The notes under the pieces are model-generated. The model was not told the DNA's origin. It saw nothing but the letters and a program-made list of their open reading frames with translations, and made no database searches. Both the position numbers and the translations under genes were made by a program. 64,000 nucleotides of DNA from an uncultured Bacteroides sp. (GTDB lineage Bacteria; Bacteroidota; Bacteroidia; Bacteroidales; Bacteroidaceae), in assembly GCF_963666545.1 (NCBI RefSeq), contig NZ_OY762899.1:186001-250000 (forward strand), given 5' to 3'. Shown here piece by piece: positions 17,268-26,885 of this stretch; within the stretch, counting starts at the first letter, position 1; each line of letters opens with the position of its first letter.

Positions 17268-18263
17268 ATGAAAACAAAGATAATTTATTGGATGCTTGCA
17301 TCGTGTGTCTTATGCAGTTGCCATGACCGGATGCAATATTACGAGGTGGTAGGAACTGATCTACATACTCCTTATCATATTAAACTAGAATATACCGAAC
17401 CTCTTGATAGCGTTATTAAAGAGGAACTTCATCGTTGTTATCACACGATAAATCCATTCGATTCGTTGTCTGTCATTTCTATGATTAACCGCAATGAAGA
17501 TATGCATACCGACAGTTTGTTCAGAGCAGTGTTTGCTAAGGCAGTTGAAGTAGGTAACAAAACGGATGGGATGTTTGATGTGACTTGCGCTCCCTTCATC
17601 AATCTTTGGGGATTTGGATTTAAAAAGATGAATGATCCTACTCCACAAGCGATTGATAGTATCCGTTCATTTGTTGGTTTTCATAAAGTGAAAATTGAGA
17701 ATGATAGGATGGTAAAAGAAGATCCCCGTACTTTGCTCAACTTTTCGGCTCTTGGAGATGGGACGATGTGCGATGTGGTGGCCAATTTATTCGAGAAGAA
17801 AGGCATTAAAAACTACATGATTGAGATAGGAGGGGAGATTATGGCGAAAGGAGTAAATCCGAAAGGCGATTGCTGGCATGTGGGAATCGTTAAGCCAACT
17901 TATGATTCTCTTGGAGTGCATCAGGAGTTGCAACAAGTGGTGCGCTTGTGTGGAAAGAAAGGATTGGCCACTTCGGGTAACTACCGCAATTATCATGAAA
18001 AGAACGGGGTGAAATATGGCCATACCATTAATCCCAAAACCGGTTATCCTGCTCAGCAAGATATATTGAGTGCCACCATTATTGCAGATAATTGCATGAC
18101 GGCTGATGCTTACGCTACCGCATTTATGGCTATGGGGAGAGAAAAGGCTAAATTGCTTAAAGAGAAAACTCCGGGTATAGAATATTTTATTATATACGCT
18201 GACAAGAAAGGCAAATTCTGTACTGAATATTCCAAAGGCTTTACTCAATATTTATCTGAATAA
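17268..18263 (+). CDS. apbE: FAD:protein FMN transferase (ApbE), lipoprotein
   Basis: 331 residues. The N-terminus has a lipoprotein signal with lipobox LCSC (Cys18), so the enzyme should be membrane-anchored outside the cytoplasm. ApbE attaches FMN from FAD to Thr/Ser of partners such as NqrB, NqrC and RnfG. Family blocks: FDVTCAPFINLWGFG, the flavin/metal region LLNFSALGDGTMCDVV, GGEIMAKG, and the C-terminal GHTINPKTGYPAQQDILSATII followed by DAYATAFMAMG. The first histidine block usually reads FSALAKGY; here it reads FSALGDGT. A fragment of a second apbE lies at 9444-9506. Confidence 0.93.
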   Translation: MKTKIIYWMLASCVLCSCHDRMQYYEVVGTDLHTPYHIKLEYTEPLDSVIKEELHRCYHTINPFDSLSVISMINRNEDMHTDSLFRAVFAKAVEVGNKTDGMFDVTCAPFINLWGFGFKKMNDPTPQAIDSIRSFVGFHKVKIENDRMVKEDPRTLLNFSALGDGTMCDVVANLFEKKGIKNYMIEIGGEIMAKGVNPKGDCWHVGIVKPTYDSLGVHQELQQVVRLCGKKGLATSGNYRNYHEKNGVKYGHTINPKTGYPAQQDILSATIIADNCMTADAYATAFMAMGREKAKLLKEKTPGIEYFIIYADKKGKFCTEYSKGFTQYLSE

Positions 18264-18500
18264 ATGAAGGCCTTGCCTTGCTGAAGTATTACTGTTTAAA
18301 TATCGCTACACCTAAAAATGTTCTCTTAATAAATAGAAAATCAATTTATAATAAATCCCGAAACAATTTATTATAAATTGCCCCCAAATTTATTAGAACG
18401 ATATTTTGCGTTTATTTGAATATAAGTGAAATATGAAAACAAAAAAAGTGGTAATTTAGCTAGAAATTACCACCTTTTTTGTTTCTTATTGTACTACTAA
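18264..18500. other. Intergenic region with a bidirectional terminator
   Basis: AT-rich and without a convincing ORF. It ends in GTGGTAATTT (18448-18457) paired with AAATTACCAC (18464-18473), with an A-run before and a T-run after, so it can end both the apbE and the DUF4248 transcripts. Confidence 0.8.
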
Positions 18501-18725
18501 TTATTCTATCCAAGGGTCTCCCAAGTACTGAACTATGATTGTATATTGTTTTGGTGTAAGATATCTGTGATTGTAAGGTTGATACCCTGTTGTCAGAAGT
18601 TCTGATGCAAGATTCTGGCAGCGGCTTATCCAACGGTTAAGGCATCTCACGGCATTTTTATTGGTAGAGCATCCCGGAAAATACATTTGGGCAAGAAGGG
18701 CAAAAGTCGAAACTCGTTTATTCAT
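18501..18725 (-). CDS. Small DUF4248 family protein
   Basis: 74 residues. The pattern ALLAQMYFPGCSTNKNAVRCLNRWI followed by LTPKQYTIIVQYLGDPW matches the Bacteroidales DUF4248 family (LA..YFP...A...L..WI, then FTP.QV..IV.YLG.P). These proteins are common near HU-like genes and capsule or mobile loci; their function is unknown to me. The predicted fold is helical and compatible with a winged-helix-like or packing role, but no DNA-binding motif is obvious. Confidence 0.8.
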   Translation of the reverse strand: MNKRVSTFALLAQMYFPGCSTNKNAVRCLNRWISRCQNLASELLTTGYQPYNHRYLTPKQYTIIVQYLGDPWIE

Positions 18726-18923
18726 ATTGCTATATAAGTCTGATTATTCATTATTACGTTTACCCTACAAATATACACAATCAGAGAGCTTTTGTCAAGC
18801 TTTTCAGTTATTTTCTGATGAACTTCGTTCGTTTTGAAAACGAGAATCCCTCCCACGCTAATCTACCGAAAAGAGTGGAAGGGAATCTATCGTTGCTGCA
18901 TTACGGCAGCTCTCTTTTACTCG

Positions 18924-19805
18924 TTATGCTATTCCGTGTGCTTCTACACTCGGTTCAATCTTCTTAATTAATCCTTGAAGTACTGCACCGGGTCCACATT
19001 CGGTGAAGTCTGTTGCGCCATCGGCAACCATGTTCCTCACTGTTTGAGTCCAGCGTACAGAAGCAGTAAGCTGTGCTACAAGGTTTTTCTTTATCTCAGT
19101 TGGGTCAGTATGAGGAAGAGCATCTACGTTCTGATAAACGGGACATTTAGGAGCATGGATTTCTGTAGCAGTGATCGCAGCTTCGAGTTCTACTTTTGCA
19201 GGGTTCATCAATGGAGAATGGAATGCACCGCCTACTTTCAATGGAAGAGCACGTTTTGCTCCGGCAGCCTTCATCAGTTCGCAAGCCTGCTCAATGCCGG
19301 CCATAGAACCGGAAATAACAATCTGTCCCGGACAGTTATAGTTGGCAGGTACACAAACTTCCCCCTTAATAGACGCACAGATCTCTTCTACTTTTTCGTC
19401 GGCCAAAGCAATGATCGCAGCCATCGTAGACGGAGTAGCCTCACATGCTTTTTGCATAGCCATGGCACGCGCATAAACCAGTTTCAATCCATCTTCAAAA
19501 GACAGTGCGCCGGCAGTAACCAAAGCAGAAAATTCGCCCAGAGAGTGACCTGCAGTCATTTCCGGTTTAAAGTCATCGCCCATGCAGAGAGCAGAGATGA
19601 CAGAATGCAAGAATACAGCCGGTTGAGTTACCTTTGTTTGGCGTAGGTCTTCGTCAGTACCGCTGAACATAATATCTGTAATGCGATATCCCAGGATATC
19701 ATTTGCTTTTTCAAACAGTTCTTTGGCTAAAGTCGAGTTTTCATATAAGTCCTTACCCATTCCTACGAACTGAGCTCCTTGACCGGGAAATACAAATGCT
19801 TTCAT
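18924..19805 (-). CDS. fabD: Malonyl-CoA:ACP transacylase
   Basis: 293 residues. FabD loads malonate from CoA onto acyl carrier protein for fatty-acid synthesis in the cytoplasm. It starts MKAFVFPGQGAQFVGMG, has the nucleophilic serine in TAGHSLGEFSAL, GAFHSPLM with the catalytic histidine, and QNVDALPHTDP. The frame extends 41 codons further upstream, but a -7 box TACCTTTG (minus strand, 19851-19858) lies between, so the ATG at 19805 is used. An imperfect inverted repeat near 18843-18890 may terminate it. It is not in a fab cluster here. Confidence 0.96.
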   Translation of the reverse strand: MKAFVFPGQGAQFVGMGKDLYENSTLAKELFEKANDILGYRITDIMFSGTDEDLRQTKVTQPAVFLHSVISALCMGDDFKPEMTAGHSLGEFSALVTAGALSFEDGLKLVYARAMAMQKACEATPSTMAAIIALADEKVEEICASIKGEVCVPANYNCPGQIVISGSMAGIEQACELMKAAGAKRALPLKVGGAFHSPLMNPAKVELEAAITATEIHAPKCPVYQNVDALPHTDPTEIKKNLVAQLTASVRWTQTVRNMVADGATDFTECGPGAVLQGLIKKIEPSVEAHGIA

Positions 19806-20024
19806 TTCTTCTTGATTTTTAAAAGTGTTTTTATAAATAAAATACGGCCGCAAAGGTAAGGAATTTAATAATACGACGGTTCTCTTGAGGGAAAGAATAT
19901 GCTTAAATACAATAAGTGCTCTCAACAAACGAGAATAATAGCCAGACTAAAATACTTGATAATCAGGTATTAGATTCTTCTTGTACTCTCTACAATTACT
20001 CCGACTGTAAGTCTCTCAAAATAC

Positions 20025-20077
20025 ATATTGTATAATTGATGATAACAACCAATAATGATATTGTATTATATATGATA
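20025..20077 (+). promoter_or_regulatory. Candidate XylR operator: two near-identical 20-nt direct repeats
   Basis: 20025-20044 and 20058-20077 share ATATTGTAT, then differ at three positions (A/T, T/A and G/T) and end ATGATA. The starts are 33 bp apart, close to three helical turns. They lie 55 bp or more upstream of the xylR -33 box. Two same-face sites suit a dimeric regulator. This is a pattern match, not a known motif. Confidence 0.45.
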
Positions 20078-20131
20078 TGTATCTGTCTGAAAAAGAATGT
20101 TTTATATCATATAAAAATAGTCTTTTATATC

Positions 20132-20162
20132 TTTGATTAAATGAAAATACTCTCTATATTTG
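20132..20162 (+). promoter_or_regulatory. Promoter of the xyl regulator/operon
   Basis: TTTG (20132-20135), 19 nt, TATATTTG (20155-20162): both Bacteroides primary-sigma elements at ideal spacing. This makes the upstream frame start at 20141 impossible and supports the ATG at 20183. Confidence 0.8.
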
Positions 20163-20182
20163 CAACGCTTAAAATACATATT

Positions 20183-20914
20183 ATGCAAAACATGCAGAAC
20201 GAAACTCCATTAGCAAATAATCATATCTCAGTAGATTGCGTAGTAATTGGTTTTGATGGCGAACAGCTCAAAGTCTTACTGGTGAAGCGTATGGGTGAAG
20301 AAGCGGGGGATATCTATAATGATATGAAGCTCCCGGGAAGTTTGATCTATGTGGATGAAGATCTGAATGAAGCAGCACAACGAGTATTATCCGAGCTTAC
20401 CGGAGTGAAGAGCGTTAACCTCATACAGTTCAAGGCCTTTGGATCAAAAAACAGAACGAGTAATCCGAAAGATGTCCGTTGGTTGGAACGCGCTACAAAA
20501 CTAAAGGTAGAGCGTATCGTTACTGTTGCTTATATGGCCATGGTGAAGATAGACCGTGCACAGAACCAATCTCTTGAAGCTTATCAGGCGTGTTGGGTTC
20601 CCTTGGATGATGTGAAAACACTGGCATTCGATCATAACCTTATTATTAAAGAAGCATTGGTGTATATTCGTCAATTTGTTGAATTTAACCCTTCTATCTT
20701 ATTCGATCTGCTTCCACGTAAATTTACTGCCGCACAGTTGCGAATACTCTTCGAACTGGTTTATGACAAACCTTTGGATGTGCGTAACTTTCACAAGAAA
20801 ATAGCTATGATGGAATATGTAGTGCCCCTCGAAGAGCGACAGAAAGGAGTGCCTCACCGTGCAGCGCGTTATTATAAGTTCGATAAGAAAATCTATAATA
20901 AGATAAGGAGATAA
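20183..20914 (+). CDS. xylR: NrtR/Nudix-type transcriptional regulator of xylose use
   Basis: 243 residues. The N-terminal part is a Nudix-like domain (VDCVVIGFDGEQLKVLLVKR, then GSLIYVDEDLNEAAQRVLSELTGV). The C-terminal part is a winged helix (LFDLLPRKFTAAQLRILFELVY, VRNFHKKIAMM) as in NrtR and the Bacteroides AraR. The Nudix box lacks two of the glutamates needed for hydrolysis (RVLSEL for REUxEE), so it is probably a ligand sensor only. It is followed at 46 bp by xylB, xylA and xylT, giving the likely effector as a xylose-pathway sugar. The specific name is by synteny. Confidence 0.85.
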   Translation: MQNMQNETPLANNHISVDCVVIGFDGEQLKVLLVKRMGEEAGDIYNDMKLPGSLIYVDEDLNEAAQRVLSELTGVKSVNLIQFKAFGSKNRTSNPKDVRWLERATKLKVERIVTVAYMAMVKIDRAQNQSLEAYQACWVPLDDVKTLAFDHNLIIKEALVYIRQFVEFNPSILFDLLPRKFTAAQLRILFELVYDKPLDVRNFHKKIAMMEYVVPLEERQKGVPHRAARYYKFDKKIYNKIRR

Positions 20915-20960
20915 ATAGAAATTAATTGCAAAAAATAATCTAACACAAAAAATCAAATCT

Positions 20961-22451
20961 ATGTTTTTATTAGGATATGACATTGGTAGCTCTTCCGTTA
21001 AGGCGAGCTTGGTGAATGCAGAAACAGGCAAATGCATAGCGTCGGCCTTCTTTCCCAAAACAGAGGCAAATATCATTGCTGTAAACCCAGGATGGGCGGA
21101 ACAAGATCCTGAAAGTTGGTGGGAAAACTTAAAACTTGCTACGCAAGCTATTTTGACTGAATCAGGAGCGAGTGCACCCGAAATAAAAGCCATCGGTATT
21201 TCTTATCAAATGCACGGATTGGTATGTGTGGACAAAGATCAACAGGTATTGCGCCCTTCTATTATCTGGTGCGATTCTCGCGCAGTACCTTATGGCCATA
21301 AAGCTTTCGAAACATTGGGCGAACAACAATGCTTGTCGCACTTGCTCAACTCTCCGGGAAACTTCACTGCCTCTAAACTGGCATGGATAAAGGAGAACGA
21401 ACCTGCTATCTATGAACGCATTTACAAAATCATGCTGCCCGGAGATTACATTGCCATGAAGTTGAGCGGAGAGATATGCACCACTATTTCCGGACTTTCC
21501 GAAGGAATGTTTTGGGATTTCAAGAATAATTCGCTGGCTACATTCCTGATGGATTACTATGGTTTTGATTCTTCTTTGATAGCCGATATTAAACCGACCT
21601 TCTCTGAACAAGGACTTGTAAATGCGGCTGCTGCCAAAGAACTCGGTTTGAAAGAAGGAACGCCTATTACCTATCGTGCGGGCGACCAACCCAACAATGC
21701 TCTTTCACTGAACGTATTCAATCCGGGAGAAATTGCTTCTACAGCGGGAACATCGGGTGTGGTCTATGGTGTGAACGGTGAGGTGAACTACGATCCACAA
21801 TCTCGTGTCAACACTTTTGCGCACGTAAACCATACAGCGGAACAAACCCGCTTAGGCGTATTGCTTTGCATCAATGGTACAGGTATTCTCAACTCTTGGG
21901 TGAAGCGAAACATTGCCCCTGAAGGCTTGTCATACAACGAAATGAACGTTCTTGCCTCTAAAGCTCCTATCGGCAGTGCAGGTATTAGCATTCTACCTTT
22001 TGGTAACGGTGCCGAACGCATGCTCAACAATAAGGAGATAGGCTGTAGCATTCGTGGAATAAACTTTAACACGCATGGCAAACACCATATTATTCGTGCT
22101 GCACAAGAAGGCATCGTTTTCTCTTTCAAATATGGTATAGACATTATGGAACAGATGGGCATTCCGGTGAAGAAGATACATGCCGGACATGCTAATATGT
22201 TCCTTAGCTCCATTTTCCGTGATACGCTGGCCGGAGTCTCGGGTGCCGTTATAGAACTCTATGACACGGATGGTTCTGTGGGTGCTGCCAAGGGTGCAGG
22301 CATTGGCGCAGGTATCTACAAAGATAACAACGAGGCTTTTGCTACGCTCGAGAAACTGGATGTGATAGAACCTAACATAGCCAAACGACAAGAATATGCC
22401 GATGCTTATGCGCGGTGGAAACATCGGTTGGAAAAATCAATGAGTAAATAG
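20961..22451 (+). CDS. xylB: Xylulokinase
   Basis: 496 residues, FGGY carbohydrate kinase. It phosphorylates D-xylulose to xylulose-5-phosphate for the pentose phosphate pathway. The N-terminal ATPase motif is LLGYDIGSSSVKASLV. Substrate segments are YQMHGLVCVD and IIWCDSRA (catalytic Asp region at FRAGDQPNN, written here as YRAGDQPNN), and the second phosphate motif is TAGTSGVVYGV. Normal family length. It sits between xylR and xylA on the same strand, which fixes the substrate better than sequence alone. Confidence 0.95.
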   Translation: MFLLGYDIGSSSVKASLVNAETGKCIASAFFPKTEANIIAVNPGWAEQDPESWWENLKLATQAILTESGASAPEIKAIGISYQMHGLVCVDKDQQVLRPSIIWCDSRAVPYGHKAFETLGEQQCLSHLLNSPGNFTASKLAWIKENEPAIYERIYKIMLPGDYIAMKLSGEICTTISGLSEGMFWDFKNNSLATFLMDYYGFDSSLIADIKPTFSEQGLVNAAAAKELGLKEGTPITYRAGDQPNNALSLNVFNPGEIASTAGTSGVVYGVNGEVNYDPQSRVNTFAHVNHTAEQTRLGVLLCINGTGILNSWVKRNIAPEGLSYNEMNVLASKAPIGSAGISILPFGNGAERMLNNKEIGCSIRGINFNTHGKHHIIRAAQEGIVFSFKYGIDIMEQMGIPVKKIHAGHANMFLSSIFRDTLAGVSGAVIELYDTDGSVGAAKGAGIGAGIYKDNNEAFATLEKLDVIEPNIAKRQEYADAYARWKHRLEKSMSK

Positions 22452-22546
22452 AGAACTAAAATATAAAATTTCAATTAATAAAAATCAGGCTTTATTCTTC
22501 TATCGCTAAAACACGTAAAATGAATAAGCCGCAAAACAAAAAAATT

Positions 22547-23863
22547 ATGGCAACAAAAGAGTTTTTTCCCGGAGTAGGAAAAATTAAATTTGAAGGTAAA
22601 GAAAGTAAGAACCCGATGGCGTTCCGTTACTATGATGCTGAAAAGGTGATCAATGGTAAGAAAATGAAGGATTGGTTACGATTCTCTATGGCTTGGTGGC
22701 ACACACTTTGCGCAGAAGGTGGCGATCCATTCGGTGGTGGAACAAAAGAATTTCCATGGAATGGTGATGCTGACAGATTGCAAGCTGCTAAAAATAAAAT
22801 GGATGCCGGATTTGAGTTCATGCAGAAGATTGGTATTGGATTCTATTGTTTCCATGATATCGATTTGATTAGCGAAGCCGATACGATTGAAGAATATGAA
22901 GCGAACCTGAAGGCTATTGTGGCGTATGCAAAGCAGAAACAAGCAGAAACAGGAATCAAATTACTTTGGGGTACTGCCAATGTGTTTGGTCATGCTCGTT
23001 ACATGAATGGTGCTGCTACCAATCCTGATTTTGATGTTGTGGCTCGTGCTGCAGTGCAAATAAAGAATGCCATTGATGCTACTATTGAACTGGGTGGATC
23101 TAACTATGTGTTCTGGGGTGGTCGTGAAGGCTACATGTCATTACTTAACACAGATCAGAAACGCGAAAAGGATCATTTGGCTAAGATGTTGACTGTTGCT
23201 CGTGACTATGCTCGTGCTAAAGGTTTCAAGGGTACCTTCCTTATTGAACCTAAACCAATGGAACCAATGAAACATCAATATGATGTGGATACTGAAACAG
23301 TTATTGGTTTCTTGAAAGCACACGGTTTGGAGAATGACTTCAAAGTAAACATTGAAGTGAACCATGCTACATTGGCCGGACACACCTTTGAACATGAATT
23401 GGCTGTAGCTGTAGATAATGGTATGTTGGGTTCCATTGATGCCAATCGCGGTGATTACCAGAATGGATGGGATACAGACCAATTCCCTATCGACCAATTC
23501 GAATTGATTCAGGCTATGGTACAGATTATCCGCAATGATGGTTTGGGCAACGGAGGTACAAACTTTGATGCGAAGACTCGTCGTAACTCTACCGATTTGG
23601 AAGATATTTTCATTGCACACATTGCCGGTATGGATGTAATGGCGCGCGCTTTGGAAAATGCAGCTGCGTTGTTGAACGAATCTCCTTACTCTAAAATGCT
23701 TGCAGATCGTTATGCTTCGTTTGACAGCGGTAAAGGCAAGTTATTTGAAGAAGGTAAGATGTCATTGGAAGAGGTTGTGGCTTATGCTAAAGCAAACGGC
23801 GAACCAAAACAAACCAGCGGCAAGCAAGAATTGTATGAAGCAATTCTGAACATGTATTGTTAA
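22547..23863 (+). CDS. xylA: Xylose isomerase
   Basis: 438 residues, the class II length. It interconverts D-xylose and D-xylulose in the cytoplasm using two divalent metals. Recognised: the start [17 protein letters not shown], catalytic His in [27 protein letters not shown], the metal glutamate in [33 protein letters not shown], and [20 protein letters not shown] nine-codon upstream extension exists (ATG 22520), but the MATKEFF start matches the family. It follows xylB by 95 bp, AT-rich and without a terminator. Confidence 0.97.
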   Translation: MATKEFFPGVGKIKFEGKESKNPMAFRYYDAEKVINGKKMKDWLRFSMAWWHTLCAEGGDPFGGGTKEFPWNGDADRLQAAKNKMDAGFEFMQKIGIGFYCFHDIDLISEADTIEEYEANLKAIVAYAKQKQAETGIKLLWGTANVFGHARYMNGAATNPDFDVVARAAVQIKNAIDATIELGGSNYVFWGGREGYMSLLNTDQKREKDHLAKMLTVARDYARAKGFKGTFLIEPKPMEPMKHQYDVDTETVIGFLKAHGLENDFKVNIEVNHATLAGHTFEHELAVAVDNGMLGSIDANRGDYQNGWDTDQFPIDQFELIQAMVQIIRNDGLGNGGTNFDAKTRRNSTDLEDIFIAHIAGMDVMARALENAAALLNESPYSKMLADRYASFDSGKGKLFEEGKMSLEEVVAYAKANGEPKQTSGKQELYEAILNMYC

Positions 23864-23878
23864 CACCTAATCTATACC

Positions 23879-25327
23879 ATGAATTATACAAACAACGGTA
23901 GTAAACTCTACCTTTACTCTATCACAACAGTAGCCATCCTCGGAGGGCTACTGTTTGGTTATGACACAGCAGTGATTTCGGGTGCCGAGAAAGGGCTTGA
24001 AGCTTTCTTCTTAACAGCAACCGACTTTCAGTATGATAAGTTGATGCATGGCATTACTTCCTCCAGTGCCTTGATAGGCTGCGTTATAGGTGGAGCAATG
24101 TCCGGTGTGTTTGCTTCGCGTTTAGGACGTCGCAATTCGCTTCGTTTGGCAGCTGTCTTTTTCTTTCTCTCTGCGTTGGGATCATACTACCCTGAATTTT
24201 TATTCTTTGAGTATGGTAAGCCCAACATGGAATTGCTCATTGCCTTCAATCTTTATCGTGTTTTAGGAGGTCTTGGCGTCGGTTTAGCTTCGGCTATATG
24301 CCCCATGTATATTGCAGAGATTGCTCCCTCTAACATTCGCGGTACCTTAGTGTCATGCAATCAATTTGCCATTATTTTTGGTATGCTGGTTGTTTATTTT
24401 GTCAATTTTCTAATATTAGGTGGGCATGAAAACCCCATTTTAATAAAGGATGGTACAACAGGTATACTTACCGTTAGCAGCGAATCGGATATGTGGTCGG
24501 TAAAAGAAGGCTGGAGGTATATGTTTGGCTCCGAAGCATTCCCGGCTGCCTTATTTGGGATATTACTCTTTTTTGTACCCAAAAGTCCTCGCTATCTGGT
24601 GATGATGCAGCAAGAAAGCAGAGCCTTCTCCATACTGGAAAAAGTAAACGGAACGATTAAGGCAAAAGAAATCTTATCAGAAATCAAAGCTACAGCTCAC
24701 GAGAAAACAGAAAAGTTACTTAGCTACGGTCTTACGGTTATCGTTATAGGTATCCTTCTCTCTGTCTTTCAACAAGCTATCGGTATCAATGCAGTGTTGT
24801 ATTATGCACCCCGTATCTTTGAAAGTGCAGGTGCTGAAGGTGGTGGAATGATGCAAACAGTAATTATGGGCGTGGTCAATATTTTATTTACCTTAGTGGC
24901 TATCTTTACTGTCGATAAGTTTGGACGTAAGCCTTTGCTTATCATTGGCTCTATTGGTATGGCAGCAGGTGCCTTTGCGGTTGCCTTGTGCGATGGAATG
25001 GGTGTAAAAGGTATTTTACCTGTATTCTCTGTCATCGTATATGCAGCTTTCTTTATGATGTCATGGGGGCCAATCTGTTGGGTGTTGATAGCAGAGATAT
25101 TCCCGAATACTATCCGCGGCAAGGCTGTGGCTCTGGCTGTTGCCTTCCAGTGGATATTCAATTACATTGTATCATCAACTTTCCCTGCTCTCTACGATTT
25201 AAGTCCTATGTTTGCCTATGGCCTTTACAGTGCCATCTGCGTCCTTGCGGCAATCTTTGTATGGCGTTGGGTACCCGAAACAAAAGGCAAAACGCTCGAA
25301 GATATGAGTAAACTCTGGAAAAAATAG
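23879..25327 (+). CDS. xylT: D-xylose:H+ symporter (MFS sugar porter)
   Basis: 482 residues with twelve predicted transmembrane helices. Sugar-porter signatures are present: GGLLFGYDTAVISGA in helix 1, RLGRRNSLR in loop 2-3, AEIAPSNIRG, VPKSPRYLV before the central loop, FQQAIGINAVLYYAP in helix 7 (sugar contacts), FGRKPLL in loop 8-9, and the C-terminal VPETKGKTLE. It resembles E. coli XylE. It starts 15 bp after xylA, completing a regulator-kinase-isomerase-transporter operon. Confidence 0.94.
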   Translation: MNYTNNGSKLYLYSITTVAILGGLLFGYDTAVISGAEKGLEAFFLTATDFQYDKLMHGITSSSALIGCVIGGAMSGVFASRLGRRNSLRLAAVFFFLSALGSYYPEFLFFEYGKPNMELLIAFNLYRVLGGLGVGLASAICPMYIAEIAPSNIRGTLVSCNQFAIIFGMLVVYFVNFLILGGHENPILIKDGTTGILTVSSESDMWSVKEGWRYMFGSEAFPAALFGILLFFVPKSPRYLVMMQQESRAFSILEKVNGTIKAKEILSEIKATAHEKTEKLLSYGLTVIVIGILLSVFQQAIGINAVLYYAPRIFESAGAEGGGMMQTVIMGVVNILFTLVAIFTVDKFGRKPLLIIGSIGMAAGAFAVALCDGMGVKGILPVFSVIVYAAFFMMSWGPICWVLIAEIFPNTIRGKAVALAVAFQWIFNYIVSSTFPALYDLSPMFAYGLYSAICVLAAIFVWRWVPETKGKTLEDMSKLWKK

Positions 25328-25365
25328 TTTCTCTGTTTTTTCTGAATCAATCATAACTGGTATGA

Positions 25366-25419
25366 AATTCCCCTTGTTTAGAATGTTCTCTAAGAGAATA
25401 CGTCTAAACAAGGGGAATT
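25366..25419. terminator. Long perfect hairpin, bidirectional terminator
   Basis: Arms AATTCCCCTTGTTTAGA (25366-25382) and its exact reverse complement (25403-25419), 17 bp, with a loop that itself contains TTCTC-TAA-GAGAA. It lies between the convergent xylT and phosphodiesterase genes. Confidence 0.85.
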
Positions 25420-25482
25420 CTTTATTAAGGGCCTAAAGCCTAAGCTTCTATCTTGTTTGATTGATTTACGTAAACAAAAAAC

Positions 25483-26679
25483 TTAGGGTGCAAGTATATC
25501 TTCTATTCGCTGAAGCTGCCCATCAGTCTTTTCGGGTACTATGTTCAGCAGATATGCCAGAAGCGGGTAAATATCTACATTGATAAAACCTTTGGATTGA
25601 TAACCTTTTTTGAAGTCAGGTCCGCAAGCCCTAAACACAACTTGCATGTCTTTACTTTGCGGAAAGTACCCATGAGCACCTTTCAAATCACGCCCTTTAT
25701 CAGTGAATTGCCATCCCAACTCCGGTGCAACAACAATATCGCCTATGCGATCGCTACTTCCATAATTTAACTCCGCCGGTATTTCTTCCTTTTTCCAGAC
25801 GAAGATGTGCGCTACTTTTTTAAGTACATTATATACTGAGTCTCGGCATTCAGGTTTCGTAAATATCGAAGTAGGAGTGGTGCCATCAATCATTTCGCAC
25901 CATTCAGGCTTTAGATACAAGTTCATATTAACCACACGCTCTTGGCTGATTTCTGTCATACCATGATCGGAAGTGACGATCAGGTTCACCTTTGAGGCAA
26001 TGGGCAACGACTTAATCTTAGTAAGCAGTACACCCATCAAACTGTCTAAATGTTGTACTGCATTTTTTGTTTCTCTGCTTTTCGGACCGAAATGATGGCC
26101 AACGCCATCGGGTTCTTCAAAGTAGAGCATAATCAGTTGAGGGCGCTCTACCTTAGGCTTTTGCAGCCATGAAATAACGGTGTCAATGCGTTGTTCGAAG
26201 CTTAGCAATGGCTTCTGTGAGAAAAGCTTATGATAAGTAGGATAGGTTCCCTTAATAGCTATATCCGATCCGACCCAATATACGTTGCCGGTCTTTACAC
26301 CCTGTTTTTGTGCGGTAATCCAGATGGGTTCGCCAAGATAGTAGTCCGGATTGTTTCTTGTTGCAGAGTCTCCCATGGAATATCGCTGTTTAGCTTTCAC
26401 ATCCCAAAATGTATTGTTGATGATGCCATTATGGTCGGGCACCAATCCGGTAGCCAATGTATAATGGTTGGGAAACGTTGATGCCGGAAAGGAGGGGAGC
26501 ATAGTTGCCTTTACGCCCTGAGTAGCTATCTTGTCTAAATTAGGTGTATGATACATTTCAGGATAATCCCAGCGAAAGCCGTCGAGAGAAACGATAATAG
26601 TATAATTCGATTCTTTCTGTTTCGCTTGAAGACAAAATATAATATTTAATAAAAATAAGAGTGCAATTAGCCTTTTCAT
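25483..26679 (-). CDS. Exported alkaline-phosphatase-superfamily nucleotide pyrophosphatase/phosphodiesterase
   Basis: 398 residues with a signal peptide (RLIALLFLLNIIFCLQA). It is a type I phosphodiesterase/ENPP-like enzyme that cleaves phosphodiester or pyrophosphate bonds of nucleotides or lipid head groups in the periplasm. Metal-binding parts: IIVSLDGFRWDY (Asp), the nucleophilic Thr in PSFPASTFPNHYTLATG, EPDGVGHHFGP, VTSDHGMTEIS, and LKGAHGYFP. Start is the ATG at 26679; the longer frame begins with TTG two codons before. Substrate cannot be deduced. It is convergent with xylT. Confidence 0.88.
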   Translation of the reverse strand: MKRLIALLFLLNIIFCLQAKQKESNYTIIVSLDGFRWDYPEMYHTPNLDKIATQGVKATMLPSFPASTFPNHYTLATGLVPDHNGIINNTFWDVKAKQRYSMGDSATRNNPDYYLGEPIWITAQKQGVKTGNVYWVGSDIAIKGTYPTYHKLFSQKPLLSFEQRIDTVISWLQKPKVERPQLIMLYFEEPDGVGHHFGPKSRETKNAVQHLDSLMGVLLTKIKSLPIASKVNLIVTSDHGMTEISQERVVNMNLYLKPEWCEMIDGTTPTSIFTKPECRDSVYNVLKKVAHIFVWKKEEIPAELNYGSSDRIGDIVVAPELGWQFTDKGRDLKGAHGYFPQSKDMQVVFRACGPDFKKGYQSKGFINVDIYPLLAYLLNIVPEKTDGQLQRIEDILAP

Positions 26680-26812
26680 GTTCAAATAGTGTTATGTTAT
26701 AAATCCTATTGCAAAAGTATTCTTTTTATAATTATAAACTGATATGCTTAGCTTAGAAAACACACCTCATAGATGAAGCCTATGAGCCAATAGATTTTAT
26801 GCATGGTTTATT

Positions 26813-26844
26813 TTTGGCTAAAAGGAAGTATTAAGATAGCTTTG
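26813..26844 (+). promoter_or_regulatory. Promoter of the peroxiredoxin gene
   Basis: TTTG (26813-26816), 20 nt, TAGCTTTG (26837-26844). Transcription would start near 26852, giving a leader of about 34 nt. Nothing else was seen in 26700-26812. Confidence 0.75.
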
Positions 26845-26885
26845 CCAACAGAAAAATAATTAATAACTTTTTAAATAAAAACATT

